Made by a program: the position numbers and the translations under genes. A model generated the notes under the pieces. That model had not been told where the DNA came from. It searched no databases and was given only the letters and a program-made list of their open reading frames with translations. DNA of 64,000 bases from Chryseobacterium fluminis (GTDB lineage: Bacteria > Bacteroidota > Bacteroidia > Flavobacteriales > Weeksellaceae): positions 3,224,001-3,288,000 of the forward strand of contig NZ_CP111121.1 of NCBI RefSeq assembly GCF_026314945.1, written 5' to 3'. Below, in pieces: positions 44,653 through 52,342 of this stretch (positions are counted from its first letter, which is position 1; each line of letters starts with the position of its first letter).

Positions 44653-45573
44653 ATGAAAAAAGATTTTTACCTGACCAGATATGCCTTAATCATAAAAAGA
44701 TTAGAAAGTTCTCCGGCTACCTATTCGCAGCTGGAGGACTATCTGCTCAACTCTTTTGAATTTCAGGATGCGGGCATCAAGAGTTACTCGATCCGCACGC
44801 TGCAGAGGGATATCCGGGAAATTTCTGATCTTTTTAATCTTTCCATTCATAATAAAAAAAAGGGCGATAACCGGTATTATATCGAAAGCCGGCCCATCAT
44901 GGAAGTAGACGAATACAACCAAAAATTATTGGAATCTTTCCAGGTGAGCAATGCTTTAAATCTTCATCCGGATTTTTCAAACTTTATCTTTTTTGAAAAC
45001 CGGAAACCTACGGGAGTAGATCATTTTTATGATCTTTTCTTTGCGATCCGTAATAGAAGAATTGTCAGCTTCGAGCATTATAATTATAAAAATAAACTGA
45101 TGACCTCACGAAAAGTTCATCCGCTGGCTTTAAAAGAATCTAAAGGACGGTGGTATCTTATTGCCATCGATACTAAGGATGAAATGCTGAAATCTTTCGG
45201 ACTCGACAGAATCAATTATCTGGATGTCGATAAAAACAAATTCCGCGAAAAATACAAATACAACCTTAGAGAACATTTTAAAAATGCTTTCGGAGTGATG
45301 AACCTTGCCGAACAGAAACCTCAGCAGATTGTTATCAAATGCAGTAAACATCAGGGAGAATATATTAAAAGCTTCCCACTTCACCAATCTCAGAAAGAAA
45401 CCAAAGAAACCCTTACAGAAACTTTTTTCGAATTTTTTCTCCATCCGACTTATGACTTTATGCAGGAAATCCTTTCTTATGGAAAAGAAGTACAGGTTTT
45501 GGAACCAAAAGGTTTAGTGGATGACATCCGCAATCACCTGCAGGAATCCCTGAACAAATATTTTGAAAATTAA
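44653..45573 (+). CDS. WYL-domain transcriptional regulator
   Basis: 306 aa. N-terminal winged helix-turn-helix (about 10-80, with SIRTLQRDIREISDLFNL as recognition region), WYL domain (~125-195, with Trp167-Tyr168-Leu169 in KGRWYLIAID), and a WCX-type C-terminal domain. WYL regulators bind palindromes as dimers and often repress defence or stress genes, responding to nucleic-acid or nucleotide ligands. Preceded by the fourth copy of the palindrome, so it most likely controls the whole 41.2-45.6 kb set and itself (inference). Confidence 0.92.
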   Translation: MKKDFYLTRYALIIKRLESSPATYSQLEDYLLNSFEFQDAGIKSYSIRTLQRDIREISDLFNLSIHNKKKGDNRYYIESRPIMEVDEYNQKLLESFQVSNALNLHPDFSNFIFFENRKPTGVDHFYDLFFAIRNRRIVSFEHYNYKNKLMTSRKVHPLALKESKGRWYLIAIDTKDEMLKSFGLDRINYLDVDKNKFREKYKYNLREHFKNAFGVMNLAEQKPQQIVIKCSKHQGEYIKSFPLHQSQKETKETLTETFFEFFLHPTYDFMQEILSYGKEVQVLEPKGLVDDIRNHLQESLNKYFEN

Positions 45574-45622
45574 TTGTCCTTCAATCTCTGTTTTTTCATT
45601 ACATTTACATAAATAACATATC

Positions 45623-46249
45623 GTGAAATCTCTGTTTCTTTACTTTTTTTGTTGGATCCCCTTTTTCTGTTTTTCTCAGCAGGCAGAAGAATTTAAGAAT
45701 GTAAAGAACTATTACAACCAGCATCGCGTACTGCTTAATAACGAATTTCGAAAGAAATATGACGGTGAGCCCAATATGTTGAATAAAGATGCCATAAAAA
45801 GAGATTTTGTCTTTTTTATGAAGAAAATGGACAGTATCGAAAATACGGCATTAGTAGGTGCTTTACTGAAGGTTAAAAATCTGGAAGATCTTAGCAACAT
45901 CAGGAATAAAACAGCAAGGCTTCCTGAACCGACCTCAGACATCACCTCATCCGAAGGTCAGATGGCTGAATATCCCGGCGGCATGAACACCCTGAGACAA
46001 CAAGTCGCTAATCTTTTTTATATCGAAGGGGTACATTCCGAAATGAAGACCGCAAAAGCTCTTGTAGCCTTTATTGTAGAAAAAGACGGGACCATCAGCA
46101 ATGTACAGGCGTCAGGAGATAATTTTACTTTTAACAGACAGGCAGAAATTGCTTTATATTCCGTTCCCCAAAAATTTACTCCTGCTGTTTTTAACGGGGA
46201 ATCTGTACGATATCGTTTCAAACTTCCTTTAACGATGACTATTGAATAA
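45623..46249 (+). CDS. Secreted TonB C-terminal domain-like protein
   Basis: 208 aa from a GTG start at 45623. A signal peptide (MKSLFLYFFCWIPFFCFSQQ) leads the chain. Residues ~115-208 (YPGGMNTLRQQVANLFY, ALVAFIVEKDGTISNVQ, FTPAVFNGESVRYRFKLPL) have the TonB/energy-transducer C-terminal fold pattern. It lacks the usual membrane anchor with Pro-rich arm, so it is not a classical TonB. The gene ends just before tadA (4 nt gap). Confidence 0.75.
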   Translation: MKSLFLYFFCWIPFFCFSQQAEEFKNVKNYYNQHRVLLNNEFRKKYDGEPNMLNKDAIKRDFVFFMKKMDSIENTALVGALLKVKNLEDLSNIRNKTARLPEPTSDITSSEGQMAEYPGGMNTLRQQVANLFYIEGVHSEMKTAKALVAFIVEKDGTISNVQASGDNFTFNRQAEIALYSVPQKFTPAVFNGESVRYRFKLPLTMTIE

Positions 46250-46253
46250 ACCA

Positions 46254-46685
46254 ATGTTTACAGATGAATATTACATGAAAATGGCTCTGCAGGAAGCCGA
46301 AACTGCTCTTGAAAAAGATGAGGTTCCCATCGGATGTATTGTCGTTTCCAATAACCGTGTGATTGCCAGAGCCCATAATCTTACAGAAACCCTGAATGAT
46401 GTCACTGCCCATGCCGAGATGCAGGCCATAACGTCAGCAGCTAATTTTCTGGGTGGAAAATATCTGATCAGCTGCACCCTGTATGTTACCATGGAACCTT
46501 GCGTGATGTGTTCCGGGGCACTTTCGTGGTCTCAGATATCAAAGGTAGTCATTGGAGCCCGCGATGAGCAAAGAGGATTCATCAATAAACACCTTTCCTT
46601 ACATCCCAAAACAGAAATCATTACCGGAATTATGGAAAATGAATGTTCAGCGATTGTAAAAGATTTTTTTAGGTCAAAGCGTTAA
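46254..46685 (+). CDS. tadA: tRNA-specific adenosine deaminase TadA
   Basis: 143 aa from the ATG at 46254 (MFTDEYYMKMALQEAETAL); an upstream TTG overlaps the previous stop and is less likely. Zinc motifs HAEMQAI with catalytic Glu and PCVMCSGAL are intact. Converts A34 to inosine in tRNA-Arg(ACG). Its end overlaps the convergent GNAT gene by 4 nt. Confidence 0.95.
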   Translation: MFTDEYYMKMALQEAETALEKDEVPIGCIVVSNNRVIARAHNLTETLNDVTAHAEMQAITSAANFLGGKYLISCTLYVTMEPCVMCSGALSWSQISKVVIGARDEQRGFINKHLSLHPKTEIITGIMENECSAIVKDFFRSKR

Positions 46686-47215
46686 TCTTTATCCCTGAAA
46701 ACAGAATACATCGGAATATCATAGTATTTGCCGTCTTTCTTGAGATGTTGTTTCAAAACAGCCTCCTGTTCCATTCCTATTTTCTGCATGATCTTTCCGG
46801 AAGCCGGGTTGTGAGGAAAATGAGTGGCGTAAATCTTATTAAAGCCCAGCTCTTTAAACCCGAAATCAATGACTGCTGTTGCCGCTTCGGTTACATATCC
46901 GTTATTCCAGAATGGTTTTGCCAGCCAGTATCCTATTTCAGCTTTATCAGAACCTTCATCATGAAGGCCGATCGCCCCGATGATCTGCTCATTTTTATTC
47001 CTGATAGCGAAAGTAAATCCTTTGTTTGCCGCAAATGTTTCTTTTGAAATTTTAAGCCAGAACTCAGCGTCTTCCTTTCGGTAAGGATAAGGAATGTTGG
47101 TTGTGAGCTCCGAAAAAATTTTTTCCTGAAGATATTCAACAATCAAATAAAGATCTTCTTCTCTCAGTTCAGAAAGAATTAATCTTTCCGTTTCTATTTT
47201 AGGGAAATTTTTCAT
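46682..47215 (-). CDS. GNAT N-acetyltransferase, RimJ/RimL type
   Basis: 177 aa. Typical start TERLILSELREEDLYLIVEYL, acetyl-CoA region EIGYWLAKPFWNNGYVTEA and late ATHFPHNPASGKIMQKIGMEQEAVLKQH. Family members acetylate ribosomal proteins or other amines; substrate unknown. Confidence 0.9.
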   Translation of the reverse strand: MKNFPKIETERLILSELREEDLYLIVEYLQEKIFSELTTNIPYPYRKEDAEFWLKISKETFAANKGFTFAIRNKNEQIIGAIGLHDEGSDKAEIGYWLAKPFWNNGYVTEAATAVIDFGFKELGFNKIYATHFPHNPASGKIMQKIGMEQEAVLKQHLKKDGKYYDIPMYSVFRDKD

Positions 47216-47261
47216 TGCTTTAAGGTTGAGATTTTAAAGTGATTATTTCATTTCAGTAGAA

Positions 47262-48020
47262 TTATAGATCTTTCCCTAAAAAATAGAGCCCTTTTAAGGT
47301 GTGCAGCCGGTCCATTAAATGAATTTTATCCGTTAATGGTTTATAGACATGGGAAACTCCACCGGTAGCGATGACGAAACAGTCATCATTCACCTCATCA
47401 TTAATTCTGTCGACAAATCCTTCTACCATTCCTAAAAAGCCGTATACCATCCCGCTTTGCATACAGCTTACGGTATCTAATCCTAATACGGTTTCCGGTT
47501 TTTTTAATTCAATTTCAGGGAGTTGGGCGGTCTGACTGATGAGAGAATTCAGCGCTGTAATAATTCCAGGGGCAATAATGACACCCAGGGATTCTCCGGT
47601 TTCCGAAATGCAGCTGGCTGTAAGTGCTGTTCCAAAATCGAGAACAATCTTCTTTCTTCCCGGATAAAGCATGTGTGCAGCTACCAGATTGGCATAAATA
47701 TCGGTTCCTCTCGACTTTGATTTTGCCTTAACGACAGACGGTGTCGTACTGTCAACAATTACCGGATTTATGCTATGAATTTTCCTTATTGCCGCACTCA
47801 TTACTTTTGTAAGCTGAGGGACCACAGAGCCGATGATTACTCTGTCAATGTTTTCCGGTTCAACTTTATAGGTCTGGTACAGCATGAGCATCTGCACATA
47901 TAATTCGTCTGCGGTTCTGTACGGTTTTGTATTGATGACCCAGGATATATCACAATTGTCATCATCAAAAAGACCAAATCTGATATTGCTGTTTCCTACG
48001 TTGATTACGATTGAATTCAT
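47262..48020 (-). CDS. coaX: Type III pantothenate kinase
   Basis: 252 aa. ATP-binding NVGNSNIRFGLFD, IGSVVPQLT, RGTDIYANLVAAHMLYPG, DFGTALTAS and GIITALNSLISQTAQLP are the family blocks. Phosphorylates pantothenate, the first step to coenzyme A. Single gene. Confidence 0.95.
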   Translation of the reverse strand: MNSIVINVGNSNIRFGLFDDDNCDISWVINTKPYRTADELYVQMLMLYQTYKVEPENIDRVIIGSVVPQLTKVMSAAIRKIHSINPVIVDSTTPSVVKAKSKSRGTDIYANLVAAHMLYPGRKKIVLDFGTALTASCISETGESLGVIIAPGIITALNSLISQTAQLPEIELKKPETVLGLDTVSCMQSGMVYGFLGMVEGFVDRINDEVNDDCFVIATGGVSHVYKPLTDKIHLMDRLHTLKGLYFLGKDL

Positions 48021-48165
48021 TGACCTGTTTTTTCTGAAGGGTCTGCTTACAACAGAAACTCCTGTTTATTTTAAGGGGATAAATTTAATGATTTTCATAA
48101 AAACTATGGGTCAATCTCCCATAAATTCGTCCTGTCCTTAAAAAAGATTAAATAAATTTCCACGA

Positions 48166-48196
48166 ACAAAAAATCCCACAGCATACGTGTGGGATT
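48166..48196 (-). terminator. Terminator of the M1 peptidase gene
   Basis: 9-bp perfect stem AATCCCACA/TGTGGGATT (48172-48180, 48188-48196) with a U tract from the A run on the minus strand. Confidence 0.85.
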
Positions 48197-48218
48197 CAGT
48201 AATTATTTTTCAGGCGTG

Positions 48219-50057
48219 TTATTTCACTTCAACAAAATTATCCGCCGGATTAACATCTGCTATTCTCTGGCTGAAATCAATTCCTAAAACAGACAATTGA
48301 TCTTTTGTGTAAGGCACCGTTATTACATATTCTTTCTGTGTCCACGGCCAGTAAAGCATTGTTTTAAAATCTCCGTACCCGTCTTTTGTTTTCCAGGTAT
48401 GGGTCATATTTAACGGAATCTGGTAGGTGACCACTTTTTTATCTTTGGTCAGTACACTGAAGTCGATGGGCATTGGCACCTGACCGTTGTTCACTAAAGT
48501 AACAGTGGTAGATTTTGCTTCATACTTCACCTCTTTGATTCCATAATCGATTGTTTTTGTGGTATAGATCCAGTAATTATGAAACCATTTCAGATCCATT
48601 CCGGAAACTTTTTGGGCAATATGTAAAAAGTCTCTGTCCGAAGGATGTTTCAGGCTCCATTGATCATAGTATTGCTTCAGGGTCTCCGATAAATTCTGCT
48701 CCCCCATAATGTATCCCAACTGCACCAGATACAATTCTCCCTTTACATAAGAAGCATATGAATATGAAGTTCCGTTATCATGATGGTCGCCGAACCATAT
48801 GGCAGGCTCCTCAATTCCTTTTTTGATAAAACTTCTGTAGGCATTCAATTTATCGGTAAACGGATTCGGAAGTTTTTCCGGAAAAAGCTGATGCATCACA
48901 AAGCTTTCGGCGTAGCTGGTAAAGCCTTCATCCATCCACGGGCGCATCGGTTCATTGGTAGCCAGCATCTGCTGGTACCAGGAATGAGAGCCTTCATGAG
49001 CCATTAACCCCATTAAATCTTTAATATCTTTGGATTCACCCAGAATCATTGTACACATGCCGTATTCCATGCCACCGTCTCCGCCTTGAATAAATGCATA
49101 GGTAGGATAGGCGTATTTTCCGAAATGAGAATTCATGATCTGGAAATATTTCGTCACGTAAGGTTGGGCTTCTTCCCAAACTTTAGTTTTATCATTGGGT
49201 TGATACACGAAGAAAACTTTAGGTCCCTGCGGAACATCAAAACTTTTTACAATATAATCCCGATCTGCACTCCAGGCAAAGTCCAGAATATTTTTAGCAG
49301 TCCATTTCCAGGTTGCTTTTTTATTTTTTTCAGCTTTAATTTTTGCATTGGTATTATAACCTTTTACTTCTGCGGGGTTTTCAAGAATCCCTCCGGCTCC
49401 GATGACATAGTCTTTGTCAATTTTAATAGTTACGTCGAAATCTGAAAACGGAGCATGAAATTCTCTTCCGATATAGTCGAAGGTTGCCCAGCCATCATAA
49501 TCATATTCTGCAATTTTCGGATACCATTGGGTCATGGTCATATCAACGCCTTCTCTGTTGTTTCTTCCGCTTCTTCTGATCTGCTGAGGAATCACGGCAT
49601 CCCATTCCATGGTAAAAGTCGTTGTGGAATTAGGTTTAATAGGTTCTGCCAGATATACTTTCATCACGGTCTCCTGAACCTCAAACTTTACCGCTTTACC
49701 ATTCTGTTTAAGCCAGTGAATGTTTTGGGCCCCTTCTTCATTTTTCGGAATCGAAGCTAACCTCGAAATACCGTCTTTCTGTAATCTGGAGTCTCCGTTT
49801 TTTCCCTGGGCGGCTACTCTCTGATCCATCATAGAATTAGGCTTAAAAGCATTCCAGTACAGATGAAAATAAACCACATTCAGTTCATCCGGTGAGTTGT
49901 TGGTGTATTCTAAAGTCTGATTTCCCTGGTAAGTAAATTTTTCAGCGTTCACATCAATATCCATCCTGTACTTCGCACTCTGCTGATAGTAAGCTCCCTG
50001 CTGAGCCTGAAACTGAGAAATGATAAACGCAAAAATGATTGCAACCGATTTTTTCAT
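48219..50057 (-). CDS. Secreted M1 family metallopeptidase
   Basis: 612 aa. Signal peptide to about residue 18. Zinc site HEGSH (HExxH) in LMAHEGSHSWYQQM with the third ligand Glu in MDEGFTSYAES; the substrate motif reads GGMEYGMCTMI, in place of the classic GAMEN. The altered GxMEN-like motif suggests a substrate preference different from typical aminopeptidase N. Periplasmic or surface. Single gene. Confidence 0.92.
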   Translation of the reverse strand: MKKSVAIIFAFIISQFQAQQGAYYQQSAKYRMDIDVNAEKFTYQGNQTLEYTNNSPDELNVVYFHLYWNAFKPNSMMDQRVAAQGKNGDSRLQKDGISRLASIPKNEEGAQNIHWLKQNGKAVKFEVQETVMKVYLAEPIKPNSTTTFTMEWDAVIPQQIRRSGRNNREGVDMTMTQWYPKIAEYDYDGWATFDYIGREFHAPFSDFDVTIKIDKDYVIGAGGILENPAEVKGYNTNAKIKAEKNKKATWKWTAKNILDFAWSADRDYIVKSFDVPQGPKVFFVYQPNDKTKVWEEAQPYVTKYFQIMNSHFGKYAYPTYAFIQGGDGGMEYGMCTMILGESKDIKDLMGLMAHEGSHSWYQQMLATNEPMRPWMDEGFTSYAESFVMHQLFPEKLPNPFTDKLNAYRSFIKKGIEEPAIWFGDHHDNGTSYSYASYVKGELYLVQLGYIMGEQNLSETLKQYYDQWSLKHPSDRDFLHIAQKVSGMDLKWFHNYWIYTTKTIDYGIKEVKYEAKSTTVTLVNNGQVPMPIDFSVLTKDKKVVTYQIPLNMTHTWKTKDGYGDFKTMLYWPWTQKEYVITVPYTKDQLSVLGIDFSQRIADVNPADNFVEVK

Positions 50058-50280
50058 TTAAAATTTTATTTTTTTTAAAGGTATGTATTTTAAATAACAA
50101 CCTCAAACGTGGCGTTATATTGAGGTTGTCCTGTTTGTTATGGTTTTAGATTAATATTATTTTAATTGTTAAATTTTATCCTCTGAACTTTTTTTAACAT
50201 CATGGTTGTCCGATATATAAAAAAGCAATGAGTTCGACAGTCTTTTGATCGCAGTAATCTGGTCAGATCTTCCCTAAAAC

Positions 50281-50313
50281 AAAAAATCCTTCAAGATTTG
50301 AACTTAAAGGATT
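50281..50313 (-). terminator. Terminator of the DUF6909-type gene
   Basis: AATCCTT/AAGGATT stem (50285-50291, 50307-50313) with inner CAAG/CTT pairing and a T-rich minus-strand tail. Confidence 0.65.
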
Positions 50314-50341
50314 AGATCGATTCTTAATGAAGTTAAGAAAA

Positions 50342-52033
50342 TTATTTTTTAACGGCAATTTCTTTATTTCCGCTGCGAAGGATCTTTTCAAGGATTCTTA
50401 ACGTGATCAGGTAAGTCGGTTTTACACCAGTAAGCCCCAAACCTCCTGAAGAAAGTGTGCTTCCTGTTTCCAAAGGATTATCCGAAGCATAATAGGCATA
50501 CATTACGAATAGATCCGGTGAAATATGATGTCTGATTTTAGAGGCTACCTGAATGGCTTTCTGGTAATGTGCACCTTCCATTTCAAGTCCGATTGCCTTC
50601 CAGGAAGTATTCATAAAATAGGAGAGGATGTCTCTGTTTTGAAGTGAGGTGCCTAAAACAGTGATCATCGGGCCTTCAAAAGCTTTTAATTCATCATCAT
50701 CAAAATCTTCCAGCTTTAAAGCATTTTCAAAAGGGTAGTTGTCTGCGGTACCTTCAAAAATATGAGATGTAGGAATCATGATGTCTCCCTTTCCGCCAGC
50801 CAGAATCCCGGCTTTACCCATAATGGAGACAGATTTTACTTTCATCATATAAACCTCGCTTTTATGCTCATAAGGTCTTAATAGTTCGTCCATTACCTCG
50901 TAAGCCTGTTCGCCAAAAGCATAATCGAAAACCATAATCACATCGTCTCCGTCATATTTTATACCGCTGAACGGCGTATTTTTAAGATTCGTTTTACTTA
51001 AATCAATGATCTGAACATCAATATTACTTCCACTTTTATCATTAATATAAATCAAACCTTCCTCCAGCGCGTATTTAGAAACTTTATCCCGGAGTTCTTT
51101 TTTATCAGAAATCTCTCCGTAGAGTTTATAATCTACCTCTTTCGTGTCTTTTTTCTTTAAGGCATCGTTGGCATATAACATATTTTTCACCGAGTGCATA
51201 TTGGCGGAAATAATATGCAGCGGGCGCATGTGAAGATTATTTTCAAATAAAACTTCTTTCACTTTATCTGCCCATTTTTCACCGAAATAATGATGCCCCA
51301 CTCTTTCTTTTAATATGGCACTGAAATGAATTTCTCTTTCCCTTGTCTGTTTAGCATCTTCCAGACTTACTTTTCCTAAGTTGTAGATTATCTTAAATAA
51401 ACGGTCCGGGTTGCTGTCATCACCGAAAGTATTGTAGGCATTTAGTGTTTCTTCAAAAGTCCTTCCGATTAAAGAAGACAAATGAATCAAAGCGACCTCT
51501 TTTTCTTTTCTGCTGAATTTCTTTTCCCCTTTCACCACTTCTTCAATAATTTTAAAAGCCCGCGTAGGTTTCCAGTTTTCTTCCTGGTTGAAAGCCAGGT
51601 TTCTGATCTTATCAGCCTCTATAAATAAGAAGGTAAGGTGCGTAAGAATATCATAAATTTCAGAACGTCCTAAAAGAACCTCAATATTCATTTGATGTTC
51701 ATCTATTCTGTAACAGTTTCTTCTTCTCTTTTTAGGTACAATAGGTTCGAAACTTCCCTTATCAAAACCTTCATCTGATGTAAGATGAATAAAAGCACAT
51801 TCTTCAATGCCTTCTGGAAGTCTGTCTAAAACATACATCAAACCATTCAATTCCAGCTTGCCTGGAACACTCATGGTACCGTAAATTTCCGGATTGATCG
51901 TCTTTAACAAACTTCTAATGCTTTCTCCGGAAACTCCGCTCGGCTTGAAAAAACCTCTATAAAACAGGTGTCTCATAGATATGTATAGTCTTTCAATGGC
52001 CTCGGTAGTTTCTCTTGCTCTAGAATTTGTCAT
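50342..52033 (-). CDS. DUF6909-type protein with nucleoside-phosphorylase-like C-terminus
   Basis: 563 aa, soluble, no signal peptide. I recall this as a flavobacterial family annotated DUF6909. The C-terminal ~200 residues look like a purine nucleoside phosphorylase/AMP nucleosidase fold: VKSVSIMGKAGILAGGKGDI with MIPTSHIFEGTADNYPF, then VLGTSLQNRDIL and GLEMEGAHYQKAI (compare the EMEAA ribose-binding motif). A nucleotide-related activity is thus plausible but unproven. Divergent from glnN across about 310 bp. Confidence 0.72.
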   Translation of the reverse strand: MTNSRARETTEAIERLYISMRHLFYRGFFKPSGVSGESIRSLLKTINPEIYGTMSVPGKLELNGLMYVLDRLPEGIEECAFIHLTSDEGFDKGSFEPIVPKKRRRNCYRIDEHQMNIEVLLGRSEIYDILTHLTFLFIEADKIRNLAFNQEENWKPTRAFKIIEEVVKGEKKFSRKEKEVALIHLSSLIGRTFEETLNAYNTFGDDSNPDRLFKIIYNLGKVSLEDAKQTREREIHFSAILKERVGHHYFGEKWADKVKEVLFENNLHMRPLHIISANMHSVKNMLYANDALKKKDTKEVDYKLYGEISDKKELRDKVSKYALEEGLIYINDKSGSNIDVQIIDLSKTNLKNTPFSGIKYDGDDVIMVFDYAFGEQAYEVMDELLRPYEHKSEVYMMKVKSVSIMGKAGILAGGKGDIMIPTSHIFEGTADNYPFENALKLEDFDDDELKAFEGPMITVLGTSLQNRDILSYFMNTSWKAIGLEMEGAHYQKAIQVASKIRHHISPDLFVMYAYYASDNPLETGSTLSSGGLGLTGVKPTYLITLRILEKILRSGNKEIAVKK

Positions 52034-52313
52034 ATAGTAAAATTTTTATAAAAAGTCTGCTAAGTTACGAAAAATATATTTAATAATATAATTGATTAAT
52101 AATCAGGTATATAATCATTGAAGCTTCTGTTATGCGTTTTAAAATTAATATATATTAAACAATCCGGGAAGCGATTCAGAATAAATTTTATTAATGTATG
52201 AACTGTAGCTTTATAACCGTTACCAATTATCAAATATTTGTTTAATTTTTAGTTAAAATTTAACTGACCCCTTAAATTTTGAGGGTAAAAACATTTTCAA
52301 TACATTTTTTTTG
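52034..52313. other. Intergenic region between the DUF6909 gene and glnN
   Basis: AT-rich with no ORF. No clear operator, hairpin or second promoter recognised. The glnN promoter box lies at its right end. Confidence 0.4.
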
Positions 52314-52321
52314 TAAATTTG
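52314..52321 (+). promoter_or_regulatory. -7 promoter box of glnN
   Basis: TAAATTTG, 21 nt before the ATG at 52343. Confidence 0.5.
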
Positions 52322-52342
52322 CCCCGTAAAAATTAACCTCAT

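Noticed and set aside
50097..50129. Hairpin ACAACCTCAA/TTGAGGTTGT upstream of the M1 peptidase
   Set aside because: 10-bp stem is real, but the tails are not clearly U-rich and the preceding gene already has a terminator at 50281-50313; no role can be assigned.
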